From positions 1-64,000 of the forward strand of contig JAUNNZ010000001.1 of the NCBI GenBank assembly GCA_030537315.1: a stretch of 64,000 bases of DNA. Direction: 5' to 3'. A model generated the notes under the pieces. That model had not been told where the DNA came from and searched no databases. It saw nothing but the letters and a program-made list of their open reading frames with translations. The position numbers were made by a program, and so were the translations under genes. Below are positions 33,906 to 42,249 of this stretch, piece after piece; positions within the stretch are counted from its first letter, which is position 1; each line of letters starts with the position of its first letter. Source of the DNA: Bacteroidia bacterium. Lineage in GTDB: Bacteria; Bacteroidota; Bacteroidia; Bacteroidales; UBA932.

Positions 33906-36287
33906 CTAGAATGTCTCTTCTGCAGGCTCGCGGAAATCATCTGCGGTCGGTGCCGGAGCATCGGTGCGAGGGCCGGAGTGGCGAGGGCCACGACGGTCAT
34001 CACGGCCGCCACGGCGGTCATCGCGACGGTCACCGCCCCTGCGGTCGTCGCGTCCGCCACGACGATCGTCACGGCCACCGCGCTGCTCGCGAGGCTTGCG
34101 TTCAGGCTCTACATAGCCCTCAGGCTTCTCGGTGAGTGCGCGCATTGAGAGACGCATCTTTCCGGTCTTGGCATCAATCTCGAGGAGCTTGACATCGACC
34201 TCGTCGCCGACCTTGAGGACGTCCTCAACCTTGTCGGTCTTGGTCCATGCGATCTCGCTGACGTGGAGGAGTCCTTCCTTGCCAGGGAGAATCTCGATGA
34301 ATGCACCGAACTCGAGGATGCTGACAACCTTTCCATGGTAAACGGTACCTGCCTCCGGAACGGCGCAGATGCCCTTGATCCACTCGAGTGCCTTGTCCAT
34401 AGAGTCCTTGTCGGTGCTGAAGATATCGACAACGCCTTCGGTCTTGCCGGTGGTGTCGCCTGCGATAGGCTTCTCATCGATGGTGATGGTGGTGCCCGTC
34501 TCTTTCTGGATCTTCTGGATAACCTCACCGCCCTTGCCGATGACTGCGCCGATGAACTCAGCGGCGATGCGGAGCTCGGTGACGCGAGGAACGAACGGCT
34601 TGTAGTCAGCGCGAGGCTCGGAGATGGTCTTCATCATTTCGCCCATGATATGGAGGCGGCCCTGGCGTGCCTGCTCGAGAGCCTTCTCGAGAACGGTATA
34701 GCTGAGTCCGTCAACCTTGATATCCATCTGGGTAGCGGTGATACCGTCCTTGGTACCGGTGACCTTGAAGTCCATATCGCCGAGGTGATCCTCGTCACCG
34801 AGGATATCGGTAAGGATGGCATAGCGGTCGTTAGGACGCTCTGCGTCAGTGATGAGGCCCATTGCGACACCTGCTACAGGCTTCTTGATCTGGACACCTG
34901 CATCCATGAGGGCGAGGCAGCCGCCGCAAACCGAAGCCATTGAAGATGAGCCGTTGGACTCGAGGATATCTGAAACGATGCGGACTGCATACGGATTCTC
35001 AGGAGCTACAGGGATAACCGGCTTGAGCGCACGGAGTGCGAGGTTGCCGTGGCCGATCTCACGACGGCCCACGCCGCGCTGAGACTTTGCCTCACCTGTT
35101 GCGAAAGGAGGGAAGTTGTAATGGAGAACAACCTGCTGGTCATCCTGGATGAGGACTTCGTCAGTCTCCTTCATATCCATCTTGGTGCCGAGGGTCACTG
35201 AAGCGAGAGACTGGGTCTCACCGCGGGTGAAGATTGCGGAACCATGGGCGCAAGGGAGGTAGCCTACCTCACACCAGATCGGACGTACCTGGTTGCATAC
35301 GCGTCCGTCGAGGCGGATACCCTCGTCGAGGATCATATTGCGCATTGCCTCCTTCTCCTCGGCGTGGTAGTAACGGCCGACGAGGGCGACCTTCTGTGCA
35401 TATTCTTCCTTCTCCTCCGGAGTCTGAGGCTCTGGGAGGGTGGCGATGAATTCGTCCATAATGGCGGCGAAGCCGTCTTCGCGCTCGTGCTTCGGCTTGG
35501 CGCTCTTGGCAAGGGCGTAGCACTTGCTGTAGCAGAAGTCGTGAACAGCCTTCTTGAGCTCCTCGTCCTCAACGTCGTGAGGATAGTCACGCTTGTTGAC
35601 ATCGGTGCCGAGCTCCTTCATAAGTTCCTTCTGCACCTGGCAGTGACGCTTGATCTCTTCGTGGGCGAACTTGATGGCGTCGAGCATTACGCTCTCCGGT
35701 ACTTCCTTCATCTCGCCTTCGACCATCATGATATTTTCTTCAGTTGCAGCGACCATAAGTTCGAGGTCTGCCTTCTCCATCTCAGCGAAGGTAGGATTGA
35801 TCACGAACTGGCCGTCGATGCGGCATACGCGAACCTCGGAGATAGGACCGCCGAACGGGAGGTCAGAGGTAGCGAGGGCGCAGGATGCGGCGAGGCCTGC
35901 AAGAGCGTCAGGCTGAATGTCTTTCTCTGCAGAAATCAGCGTAACGTTTACGAATACTTCGAGGTGGAAATCATCCGGCCAGAGAGGACGGATAGGACGG
36001 TCGATGAGGCGGGAGATGAGGATCTCATAATCTGAGGACTTGCCCTCTCTCTTCATGAATCCGCCAGGGAAACGACCTGCTGCGTAGAATTTTTCCTTGT
36101 AATCTACTGTGAGAGGCATGAAATCGGTGCCTTCCTTAACTTCTTTTGCTGCGCAGACGGTGGCGAGAAGCATGGTGCCGCCCATCTTGACAACAGCGCA
36201 ACCGTCGGCCTGCTTGGCCAGTTTACCGGTCTCGATTTCAATCACGCGGCCATCCGCGAGTTTGATCTGTTTGTTGATAATGTTCAT
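33906..36287 (-). CDS. pnp: Polynucleotide phosphorylase with RGG-rich tail
   Basis: 3'-to-5' exoribonuclease that degrades mRNA using phosphate. The 793-residue product has two RNase PH domains (about 10-230 and 330-560), a KH domain (near 570-640, [14 protein letters not shown]) and an S1 domain (near 650-720). The last ~65 residues are an Arg/Gly/Asp-rich low-complexity tail with repeats of the type RGGRDDR, not part of E. coli PNPase and probably RNA-binding. The start is ATG 36287 ([13 protein letters not shown]); the longer upstream frame would cross the rpsO hairpin. rpsO lies upstream, the usual order. Confidence 0.95.
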   Translation of the reverse strand: MNIINKQIKLADGRVIEIETGKLAKQADGCAVVKMGGTMLLATVCAAKEVKEGTDFMPLTVDYKEKFYAAGRFPGGFMKREGKSSDYEILISRLIDRPIRPLWPDDFHLEVFVNVTLISAEKDIQPDALAGLAASCALATSDLPFGGPISEVRVCRIDGQFVINPTFAEMEKADLELMVAATEENIMMVEGEMKEVPESVMLDAIKFAHEEIKRHCQVQKELMKELGTDVNKRDYPHDVEDEELKKAVHDFCYSKCYALAKSAKPKHEREDGFAAIMDEFIATLPEPQTPEEKEEYAQKVALVGRYYHAEEKEAMRNMILDEGIRLDGRVCNQVRPIWCEVGYLPCAHGSAIFTRGETQSLASVTLGTKMDMKETDEVLIQDDQQVVLHYNFPPFATGEAKSQRGVGRREIGHGNLALRALKPVIPVAPENPYAVRIVSDILESNGSSSMASVCGGCLALMDAGVQIKKPVAGVAMGLITDAERPNDRYAILTDILGDEDHLGDMDFKVTGTKDGITATQMDIKVDGLSYTVLEKALEQARQGRLHIMGEMMKTISEPRADYKPFVPRVTELRIAAEFIGAVIGKGGEVIQKIQKETGTTITIDEKPIAGDTTGKTEGVVDIFSTDKDSMDKALEWIKGICAVPEAGTVYHGKVVSILEFGAFIEILPGKEGLLHVSEIAWTKTDKVEDVLKVGDEVDVKLLEIDAKTGKMRLSMRALTEKPEGYVEPERKPREQRGGRDDRRGGRDDRRGGDRRDDRRGGRDDRRGPRHSGPRTDAPAPTADDFREPAEETF

Positions 36288-36315
36288 CTTATTGTTTTCC
36301 TTAACGTCTTTCTTC

Positions 36316-36348
36316 AAAAAAGGGATGGTTCCACCCGGGAACCATCCC
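36316..36348 (-). terminator. Hairpin between rpsO and pnp
   Basis: Perfect 11-bp stem GGGATGGTTCC / GGAACCATCCC with a 5-nt loop and a T6 run on the minus strand. It would terminate or attenuate rpsO transcription and may, as in enteric bacteria, act as a processing site before pnp. No separate pnp promoter was found. Confidence 0.85.
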
Positions 36349-36368
36349 ATAACTTTTTCCTATCGTGA

Positions 36369-36644
36369 TTATCGACGGAGACCGAGCTCCTTGACGATAT
36401 TTCTGTATCTCTCGATGTCGATTTCCTGGAGGTAGTCCAGAATCTGACGACGCTTACCTACAAGGCGAAGGAGGGAACGACGGGTAACAACGTCCTTCTT
36501 GTTCTTCTTCACATGCTCGGTAAGGTGAGCGATACGGTAGGAAAATAAAGCAACCTGACTCTCTGGTGAGCCGGTGTCCTTATTGGACTTTCCGTACTTC
36601 GCGAAAATCTCTTGCTTTTTCTCAGGCATCAAATATTCAGCCAT
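36369..36644 (-). CDS. rpsO: 30S ribosomal protein S15
   Basis: S15, 91 residues, binds 16S rRNA early in assembly. The signature [20 protein letters not shown] is present (S15 family) with the C-terminal [13 protein letters not shown]. The start [14 protein letters not shown] at 36644 is chosen over an upstream frame that runs through the promoter. The ~50-nt leader holds a GC-rich hairpin. Confidence 0.97.
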   Translation of the reverse strand: MAEYLMPEKKQEIFAKYGKSNKDTGSPESQVALFSYRIAHLTEHVKKNKKDVVTRRSLLRLVGKRRQILDYLQEIDIERYRNIVKELGLRR

Positions 36645-36670
36645 CTTGCAAAAAATTAATTTGTTTGACC

Positions 36671-36692
36671 TCTCCGGCCACCGTGGCCGAAA
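36671..36692 (-). promoter_or_regulatory. GC-rich hairpin in the rpsO leader
   Basis: In the otherwise AT-rich 50-nt leader, the minus strand reads CGGCCACGGTGGCCG, a 6-bp GC stem with a 3-nt loop. S15 controls its own synthesis through leader structures in several bacteria, so this is a candidate site; nothing else supports it. Confidence 0.3.
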
Positions 36693-36700
36693 ATGGTGCG

Positions 36701-36732
36701 CAAAGATAGGAACAATAATTCTAAAAACCAAC
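36701..36732 (-). promoter_or_regulatory. Promoter of rpsO (-pnp)
   Basis: Minus-strand GTTG (36732-36729), 20-nt spacer, TATCTTTG (36708-36701). Exact -7 box; transcription start near 36694. It begins 4 bp after the nitroreductase stop. Confidence 0.65.
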
Positions 36733-36735
36733 CAT

Positions 36736-37341
36736 TTACCAACGGTTGTAGTGAATCTTCTCCGGTTTCCACTTGTCCTTCGGCTGTTCGTCACCCGCAG
36801 GGAAACCGATCGGTATCACGCAAAGAGGCATTACAGTCCCCGTGATTCCCAGACAATCCCTGACGATGGCGGCACGGTCGTCGGTCGCCGCAGTCCATAC
36901 TGCGCCAAGACCGAGCGCCTCCGCTGCAAGCAGGATGTTCTCGGTTGCGGCAGACGCGTCGTGCTCCCAGAAGTTGTTCTCCACGACAGTGCCGTCCTTA
37001 AGGGTGATCATAGTCTCCGCACATACGACAATGGCGAGAGGCGCTTCCGCCAGCATCTTTGCGTAACGGAGGCTGCCGGCAAGCTTGTCAAGGGTGTCGC
37101 GGTCATTGATCACAACGAACTCCCAAGGCTGGCGGTTCATGGCGGTAGGAGCCGCCATTCCGGCGCGGAGCAGAGTCTCAACCATTTCCTGCGGCACAGG
37201 TTCGGATGTATAGGAGCGTACGCTCTTGCGCGACATTATGTTGTCAATGACAATCTTGGCCTTGTCGGCCTCTTTCGGTGCATTGCAGCACGAACCGGCG
37301 AAAATACCCATGGCTAAAAGTGCGATTAGTAAACGTTTCAT
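36736..37341 (-). CDS. Nitroreductase-family flavoprotein with lipoprotein signal
   Basis: A 201-residue protein. The N-terminus [18 protein letters not shown] is a lipoprotein signal (lipobox AGSC, Cys18), followed by a short linker and a complete FMN-binding nitroreductase domain ([17 protein letters not shown] near 37-53, [13 protein letters not shown] near 63-75, [16 protein letters not shown] near 132-147). Nitroreductases are normally cytoplasmic and NAD(P)H-dependent; a surface- or periplasm-anchored form would need another electron donor. It lies 10 bp after the EF-hand gene and seems to be the last gene of the sigma-factor operon. Confidence 0.85.
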   Translation of the reverse strand: MKRLLIALLAMGIFAGSCCNAPKEADKAKIVIDNIMSRKSVRSYTSEPVPQEMVETLLRAGMAAPTAMNRQPWEFVVINDRDTLDKLAGSLRYAKMLAEAPLAIVVCAETMITLKDGTVVENNFWEHDASAATENILLAAEALGLGAVWTAATDDRAAIVRDCLGITGTVMPLCVIPIGFPAGDEQPKDKWKPEKIHYNRW

Positions 37342-37351
37342 ATTTCAATGA

Positions 37352-39496
37352 TTATTTGTTGAAAGGCAACCCGATGCACTCAAGCTTGCCCATAAAGAAC
37401 AAAACGATGAATGCGACGATCGCCAGCAGGAGGACAATCCTCAGTATCCTCCACCAGAGAGGAGCCTTCTTCTTGTACGGATCATCAAGTTTGAGGTGAG
37501 GGTACTCAGCCACACTGGTAAGAGTCTTTCCGAAGATTGAATTGATGATCACAACAGAGTTGATGGCCCAGCCGTTGGCATTGAGCACCGGACCGAGGTT
37601 GCGGCGGCGGAGCTTGCGCCAGGCGATGAAGCATGCAGGTCCGGAAATCACAAGTATGATGGCTGCGATTATCACAAGGTATTTCCACCAGACAAGGCCC
37701 TTCAATCCGTTGATGATAAGGCCGATGCCGGCACCGAGAGCACCGACGGCAACGCCGATGGCGGCAAATATTCCGGCGAACTTGGCAATATCAAACGGCT
37801 GCTTTGGAGCTGCAGGATCGGCATTGTCCGCCGATGCCAGAAGGTTCGTGGTAGCTGCTGAATCCTTGTCGGCCGCAGACTTGTCAAGCTTGTCGCTTAT
37901 GAATTGGGCGAGCTTCTTGTAAGGGCGCCAGAATGCCTGGCGGACACTCAGCGGATTATCCACTATCTTGGTGATGACAGCGTCCCAGGCCAGTCCGTCA
38001 CGGCTGTAGAACACGGCGTTCTTGCCGACATACAGTCTTGAGATGTTGCCTGCGGTCATAACCGCGACAATGTCCATTTTCTCCCCTTTCGTTTTGGATG
38101 TGCAGGTGCAGTAAACCAGGAACATTCCGCTCTTTGCGGCGATGTCGGCGTGCTGGCCCATATCCTCCACGCGCACGCAGAGCTTGCAGCAGCGCTGGTC
38201 GATATACAGTTCACCGGCTTCGAAGACTGCGAGTTCGCCGGCCTCTGGAGAATAGAAATCCTTGAAAAGAACATAGTTCTTCAGGTATTTGTAGAAGTCC
38301 CTGTAGAACAGCAGAAGCTTGTGGACGTCATCGATTGATGCGGACTCACCTTCGAGAGCCTTGTCGGAAGCGACAAGTTCGAGGAGGGCGGCCTTCTTGT
38401 CGGCCTTGAGGATTGCGCGCACCGCGTCAAGGCCGAGGCCTTCGACAGCAAGGCCCTTGGCGTCGGCAACCCAGGCGCGATACGGCGCCAGTTTGCCGAG
38501 GACCTCATTCCATTCGGCCTCGGAAATGCCTTTCTTCCCTTTGCACTCGATGTCAAGCACCGCGCTCTTGAGAGCGGAGAATGCAGCCTGCCATGCAGGG
38601 TTGATGCCCTCGAACGGCAGCACGGCCGACTTGTTCGGACGGGCAAGAGGATACGTTGAAATCTCTTCGGACTGGGTGGCGAGGTTCTTTTCGGTAATGG
38701 CGGCAAGCTTCTCTACGGATATGTCAACAGCGCCGCTGACGGCGTCGTCGAAAGCGATGAGCTTGCAGCGCATATAGTAGTCGGACACCTTGTCCTTGAT
38801 GGCATCAACGGCCGCAAGCGCGGCGGCGGTGCCATCTCCGTAAGGAAGTATGGTCTTGGCATCTGCCTCGGCGGCAGATTTCCAGGCGTCGTAATCCGCC
38901 AGCTCGGCATAGAATTTCTCGATCAGTTCTTCGTTGACGCCCTGGAGGCCGCAGCGGTCGGCTGCGGAGCCGATGGTCTCCGAGATGGTCGTGACGAGTT
39001 TCTGGAGATCCTCGTCAGGGGTTGACTTGATGGTGATGATGCCGTCGCCGTTGAATGCGGTTTCGGCAAATATCTTTACGCTGTCGGAAGTGTCCTCCAG
39101 CGAAATCTCCTCTTTTTCAAGGCCGAGGTTCGCAAGTATCTGCTTTGCGGAGTCAAGAAGGGTCCTGCCTTTCTCGTCGTCAGTATTGAACTGGCTGAAC
39201 GGAAGGACGGAAGCTCCCTGAAGTATGGAGTCCTTGTCTTTTACGACGGACGTAAGCCACTGGGCGGCGCTGACCACTTCACCGATCTTGATGCGGCCGT
39301 CACCGTCCGCGTCAAGCAGGTTGAGGGTCTCCTGAGGGAATTCAAGGTTCTTGGTCGGGCTACTGAGTACTGTCCAGAGTTTCTGGTCAAGTTCGCCGAG
39401 ATGGGCGATATCTTCGCCCGAGGCGATGTTTACTCGGACCACTCCTCCGAGGGAGCAGTAGTTCCACTGGTAAGCGTTGGGGGTTTTTTCAAGCAT
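37352..39496 (-). CDS. Large membrane protein with EF-hand loop, unknown function
   Basis: A 714-residue protein, mostly soluble, with three predicted spans near the C-terminus (about 575-605, 612-637 and 682-705). Residues 62-73 (DADGDGRIKIGE) form a textbook EF-hand loop with ligands at 1, 3, 5, 7, 9 and 12. A second degenerate loop, NGDGIITI, lies near 154. No enzyme motif was recognised; the middle is rich in Ala, Lys, Asp and Glu helices. It is encoded 12 bp after the coiled-coil membrane protein and 10 bp before the nitroreductase, in a sigma-factor-headed operon, so it may be a stress- or calcium-related membrane protein. Confidence 0.75.
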   Translation of the reverse strand: MLEKTPNAYQWNYCSLGGVVRVNIASGEDIAHLGELDQKLWTVLSSPTKNLEFPQETLNLLDADGDGRIKIGEVVSAAQWLTSVVKDKDSILQGASVLPFSQFNTDDEKGRTLLDSAKQILANLGLEKEEISLEDTSDSVKIFAETAFNGDGIITIKSTPDEDLQKLVTTISETIGSAADRCGLQGVNEELIEKFYAELADYDAWKSAAEADAKTILPYGDGTAAALAAVDAIKDKVSDYYMRCKLIAFDDAVSGAVDISVEKLAAITEKNLATQSEEISTYPLARPNKSAVLPFEGINPAWQAAFSALKSAVLDIECKGKKGISEAEWNEVLGKLAPYRAWVADAKGLAVEGLGLDAVRAILKADKKAALLELVASDKALEGESASIDDVHKLLLFYRDFYKYLKNYVLFKDFYSPEAGELAVFEAGELYIDQRCCKLCVRVEDMGQHADIAAKSGMFLVYCTCTSKTKGEKMDIVAVMTAGNISRLYVGKNAVFYSRDGLAWDAVITKIVDNPLSVRQAFWRPYKKLAQFISDKLDKSAADKDSAATTNLLASADNADPAAPKQPFDIAKFAGIFAAIGVAVGALGAGIGLIINGLKGLVWWKYLVIIAAIILVISGPACFIAWRKLRRRNLGPVLNANGWAINSVVIINSIFGKTLTSVAEYPHLKLDDPYKKKAPLWWRILRIVLLLAIVAFIVLFFMGKLECIGLPFNK

Positions 39497-39508
39497 ATTG
39501 TTAAAGTG

Positions 39509-40081
39509 TTAATTGTCTATCTGGTCTATGATTTCGTCGCAGTACCTGATGATCCTGCGACGCTGATTGTTTCCGATTATGCCGCCGATGGTGCCGCCTA
39601 TGAGCATTGCGGATATGGCACTCAGGGCTATCCTGTGATTTTCCGCGTGAAGCCAGGTCTCAGTCACGAGCCAGCTTACCCAGAACAGGATCATCGGAAT
39701 CACAATCCGAAGCCAGTTGATCCATTTCTCGCGAAGTTCCTTCAGGTTGGCGCAGAACTCGCGGAGATTGACGTCCATGGCATTGGTCGATGCGACCTTC
39801 CTGTTATAACGTATGGTCATCACGAGACAGAAGACCATCATCACATCGGTGGCTCCGATAAACCACCAGCTGGCGTTTATGGCCGGGTTATAATGAAACG
39901 CCCATGGCGAAACGGCTATCACGAGAATCGTGCAGACATACTCAAAGATGTTGAGCTTTCTCAAGCTCCCCACCCTTGTTTTCATCGTCCTGCGCAGAAG
40001 TTTGTCATTGACGATCTCCTGTTCCTCAAGTTTTCTCTTGAGGATATCATAATCCGCCCTCAGTTGCTCAAGTTCATCCAT
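39509..40081 (-). CDS. Coiled-coil membrane protein downstream of an ECF sigma factor
   Basis: A 190-residue protein starting MDELEQLRADYD at 40081; a longer frame to 40135 overlaps the sigma gene's end and is less likely. Residues 1-35 form a charged coiled coil, then membrane spans at about 45-62, 70-88, 122-142 and 150-172 with a final basic tail (NQRRRIIRYCDEI). It begins 4 bp after the sigma factor gene. Position and topology (cytoplasmic coiled coil plus spans) make it a candidate membrane-bound regulator of that sigma factor, although it does not show a zinc-binding anti-sigma motif. Confidence 0.75.
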   Translation of the reverse strand: MDELEQLRADYDILKRKLEEQEIVNDKLLRRTMKTRVGSLRKLNIFEYVCTILVIAVSPWAFHYNPAINASWWFIGATDVMMVFCLVMTIRYNRKVASTNAMDVNLREFCANLKELREKWINWLRIVIPMILFWVSWLVTETWLHAENHRIALSAISAMLIGGTIGGIIGNNQRRRIIRYCDEIIDQIDN

Positions 40082-40085
40082 ACGA

Positions 40086-40559
40086 TTACATTTTTTTGAG
40101 TTGTTCCTTGATCCGGACCAGCTTGACGGAAACATTCTTCGGGCTTATGCCCACGATCTCACCGATCTCATCGTAGCTCATAGCTTCAAGCCACATCAGG
40201 ATTATACTCCTGTCCACAAGCCCCAGCTTGTTGATGCGGTCATACAGCTGGCGGATCTGGAGGGCATCGGCATCCTTGTCTTCGTAAGGGTCGATGTCAA
40301 CGCTCAGTGGAACCCGCTCGCCGGCACGCTTCTTCTTACGGTCCGCGTCAAGGCAGGAGTTCAGCGACACCCTGTAGATCCAGGTCTTGGCGCTGCTTTC
40401 CCCCTTGAACGAGCCGAAGCCCTTCCAGAGTTTGATGAGAATCTCCTGGAAAAGGTCATTCACCTCGTCGGCGTCCTTGGAGAACATATAGCACACCGTA
40501 TAAATGGTGGACTTATGTTCCCTGATAAGCTGCGAAAATTCGAATTCGTTGGTTTCCAT
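40086..40559 (-). CDS. ECF-type RNA polymerase sigma factor
   Basis: A 157-residue sigma factor with region 2 (about 14-78: DADEVNDLFQEILIKLWKGF, SSAKTWIYRVSLN) binding the -10 element and region 4 (about 105-155: LVDRSIILMWLEAMSYDEIGEIVGIS, KLVRIKEQLKK) binding the -35 element, joined by a short linker. It is short and lacks region 1.1 and region 3, so it belongs to the extracytoplasmic-function group. It heads a four-gene operon with a membrane protein that may be its regulator. Confidence 0.93.
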   Translation of the reverse strand: METNEFEFSQLIREHKSTIYTVCYMFSKDADEVNDLFQEILIKLWKGFGSFKGESSAKTWIYRVSLNSCLDADRKKKRAGERVPLSVDIDPYEDKDADALQIRQLYDRINKLGLVDRSIILMWLEAMSYDEIGEIVGISPKNVSVKLVRIKEQLKKM

Positions 40560-40592
40560 CCTATGGATTCGGACATTACATCCGTTAGACTA

Positions 40593-40600
40593 CAAATATG
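40593..40600 (-). promoter_or_regulatory. Weak -7 box of the sigma-factor operon
   Basis: Minus-strand CATATTTG, one base from TAnnTTTG, 33 nt before the sigma-factor ATG. No good -33 box. The operon may be self-activated through a different promoter sequence. Confidence 0.3.
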
Positions 40601-40643
40601 GCAAAAAAACTACTAAAAAATTCATCAAGAATTCGGCTTATCT

Positions 40644-40673
40644 ATTGTTTTTCCGCAAATTTGATTAATTTTG
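40644..40673 (+). promoter_or_regulatory. Promoter of tRNA-Ser
   Basis: ATTG (40644-40647), 18-nt spacer, TAATTTTG (40666-40673), an exact -7 match. Transcription would start about 10 nt before the tRNA 5' end. Confidence 0.65.
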
Positions 40674-40690
40674 CAGTCCCTTTTGGGAAA

Positions 40691-40775
40691 GGAGAGGTGG
40701 TAGAGTGGTCGATTACGGCAGTCTTGAAAACTGTTGAACTGAAAGGTTCCGGGGGTTCGAATCCCTCCCTCTCCG
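40691..40775 (+). tRNA. tRNA-Ser (anticodon TGA)
   Basis: Reads UCA and, by wobble, other UCN codons. Acceptor GGAGAGG / CCTCTCC, anticodon stem CAGT/ACTG with loop CTTGAAA giving TGA, a long variable arm (GAACTGAAAGGTTC) as in class II tRNA-Ser and T-arm with TTCGAAT. CCA not encoded. Confidence 0.95.
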
Positions 40776-40783
40776 CGGATATG

Positions 40784-40812
40784 GGCCTCACAGATACTTG
40801 TGAGGCCTTTTT
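40784..40812 (+). terminator. Terminator of tRNA-Ser
   Basis: Perfect 9-bp stem GGCCTCACA / TGTGAGGCC, 6-nt loop, T5 tail. It ends 8 nt before the ATG of the next gene. Confidence 0.88.
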
Positions 40813-40820
40813 GTTTTCCA

Positions 40821-41372
40821 ATGTATCAAATAGTGCGACACATACACTTCATATTGGCAGCCTTCGCCCTGTCATCATTGCTCGCCGGTTGTGGCAAAAT
40901 GGAAAATTCCGGGAGAAATGGAGTTTATGTCAACGGCCGTATGGAGTCGGAATTGAAATCCGGCTTTACGGGTGTATTGCTGGACAGCAACCTCCATACA
41001 ATCTGTCTATATGCAAACGAATATGACAGATCACCCATCCCTTTTTCCGGGAATGCGACTGTCAGTGTCTATGGAGAACTTATTGTCAAAATTAAGGACG
41101 AAGAGATATTGATTACAAAAGATTGCATCACATCCATCAATGTAACAATTCCATCGGCAGAGTTGTCCATCCCGATGAACCACGGAGTCTATGAAGGCAC
41201 TGTTGACGGTATTGCATCTGTAGAGGTTGCTGATTACTCCATAGGCAATGTTTTGAACGAACAGCAAATGTCGAAGAATGTAAATAGCATCGACATAAAT
41301 ATAATCTTTACAGACAACCGCAGGATTCATATTACATATAAGGGTGTAATGCCTTTTAATGGATATTATTAA
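40821..41372 (+). CDS. Orphan lipoprotein beside tRNA-Ser
   Basis: A 183-residue lipoprotein: [24 protein letters not shown] with lipobox LAGC. The start is the ATG at 40821, not the GTG at 40800, which lies within the terminator stem. The mature part is beta-rich with no motif that I recognise. By eye it is clearly more AT-rich than flanking genes and carries rarer codons (ATA, TTA, AAA), hinting at a foreign origin or fast evolution. No promoter was found between the tRNA terminator and its start. Confidence 0.65.
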   Translation: MYQIVRHIHFILAAFALSSLLAGCGKMENSGRNGVYVNGRMESELKSGFTGVLLDSNLHTICLYANEYDRSPIPFSGNATVSVYGELIVKIKDEEILITKDCITSINVTIPSAELSIPMNHGVYEGTVDGIASVEVADYSIGNVLNEQQMSKNVNSIDINIIFTDNRRIHITYKGVMPFNGYY

Positions 41373-41437
41373 TGCTTTTTGCATCGGGAACTCCAAGCAA
41401 GCCCTCCATATACGCTTCAAAAAACCGCTTTTACTAT

Positions 41438-41445
41438 TATCTTTG
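41438..41445 (+). promoter_or_regulatory. -7 box of the crcB promoter
   Basis: TATCTTTG, an exact match, 38 nt before the crcB ATG. The -33 region lacks a clear TTTG. It lies in the 111-bp gap after the orphan lipoprotein gene. Confidence 0.5.
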
Positions 41446-41483
41446 CGCATGAGTGGCAGTATAGATACTGCATCAGGAAGAAA

Positions 41484-41846
41484 ATGGTTAAGAATCTATT
41501 GGCCGTCGGAGCCGGTGGCGCTGTGGGCGCAATGCTCAGGTATGGTATGACAGTGCTGGGAGCCCAGCTTGACTGGTCATCAAATCTGTCAACATTTCTC
41601 GTCAATATCATCGGCTCGTTCGTCATGGGGCTGCTGGTGTCCTGCTGTGAGCAGAGCACCTGGCTTATGATGGCCACCGTCGGGCTCTGCGGCGGTTTCA
41701 CGACATTCAGCACGTTCTCGATGCAGTCCGTCAGGCTGATTCAGGAAGGCAAATGGGGGACCGCTGCGTTATACATATCCGGCACGCTTGTCATCTGTAT
41801 CCTGATGGCCTGGCTGGGATGCCTGGTGGGCCAGCGGCTCAAATAA
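41484..41846 (+). CDS. crcB: Fluoride ion channel CrcB/Fluc
   Basis: Exports fluoride. The 120-residue, four-span protein has the family motifs GGAVGAMLRYG near the start (about 10-20), VNIIGSF (near 39-45) and GFTTFSTFS (near 74-82), whose Phe residues line the ion path. The start is ATG 41484 (MVKNLLAVGAGG); an upstream in-frame Met region looks non-coding and crosses the promoter box. It works as a dual-topology dimer. No fluoride riboswitch was seen in its short leader. Confidence 0.93.
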   Translation: MVKNLLAVGAGGAVGAMLRYGMTVLGAQLDWSSNLSTFLVNIIGSFVMGLLVSCCEQSTWLMMATVGLCGGFTTFSTFSMQSVRLIQEGKWGTAALYISGTLVICILMAWLGCLVGQRLK

Positions 41847-41853
41847 AAATGAT

Positions 41854-42234
41854 ATGGCAACATCCAAAGAATACGCAGAATTCATCCAGGACAAGTTCGC
41901 GCGTCTGGACGTCGTGAACATACGCCCGATGATGGGTGAATACGTCATACATATGGCAGGCAAGGTTCTCGGCTTTATCGGGGACGACCAGCTGATGCTT
42001 GAGCCGGGGCCGATCATAGAACGCATCCTGCCGAATGCGGAGAAGCGCGAGCTGTTTCCCGGCAGCAAACTGTTCTACATCATCCCCGACGGAATGTCGG
42101 CCGGAGAGCTGTGCGGAATCGCGGAAGCCATTTACGACGACCTCCCGATCAGCAAACCACGCAAATCCAAGAGACAGCAGAAGGAAGCAGGGCAGGCCAA
42201 ACGATTCCCTTTCGCAAAACACTTCGAAGACTGA
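41854..42234 (+). CDS. TfoX N-terminal domain protein
   Basis: A 126-residue protein matching the TfoX N-domain (IRPMMGEYVIHMAGKVLGFIGDDQLML is the core; shown in part). In gamma-proteobacteria TfoX promotes competence, but stand-alone N-domain proteins are common elsewhere with unknown function. The C-terminus is Lys/Arg-rich (PRKSKRQQKE). It begins 7 bp after crcB and is probably co-transcribed. It converges with the 42250 gene. Confidence 0.85.
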   Translation: MATSKEYAEFIQDKFARLDVVNIRPMMGEYVIHMAGKVLGFIGDDQLMLEPGPIIERILPNAEKRELFPGSKLFYIIPDGMSAGELCGIAEAIYDDLPISKPRKSKRQQKEAGQAKRFPFAKHFED

Positions 42235-42249
42235 GAGCGTCCTGGCCGG

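Noticed and set aside
33960..34110. Repetitive DNA that might look like a small CRISPR or tandem-repeat array
   Set aside because: The repeats are codon-level repeats of the PNPase RGG/RDD tail, irregular in length and in frame.
40800..40820. GTG start for the orphan lipoprotein
   Set aside because: It falls in the stem of the tRNA-Ser terminator and would add seven residues before a complete signal peptide that begins at the ATG 40821.
41446..41483. Fluoride riboswitch before crcB
   Set aside because: The leader after the -7 box is only about 30 nt and lacks the conserved fluoride-aptamer sequence.
40776..41483. Integrated element at tRNA-Ser
   Set aside because: No integrase, no direct repeat of the tRNA 3' end and only one gene before crcB. 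Kept only as a weak composition remark.
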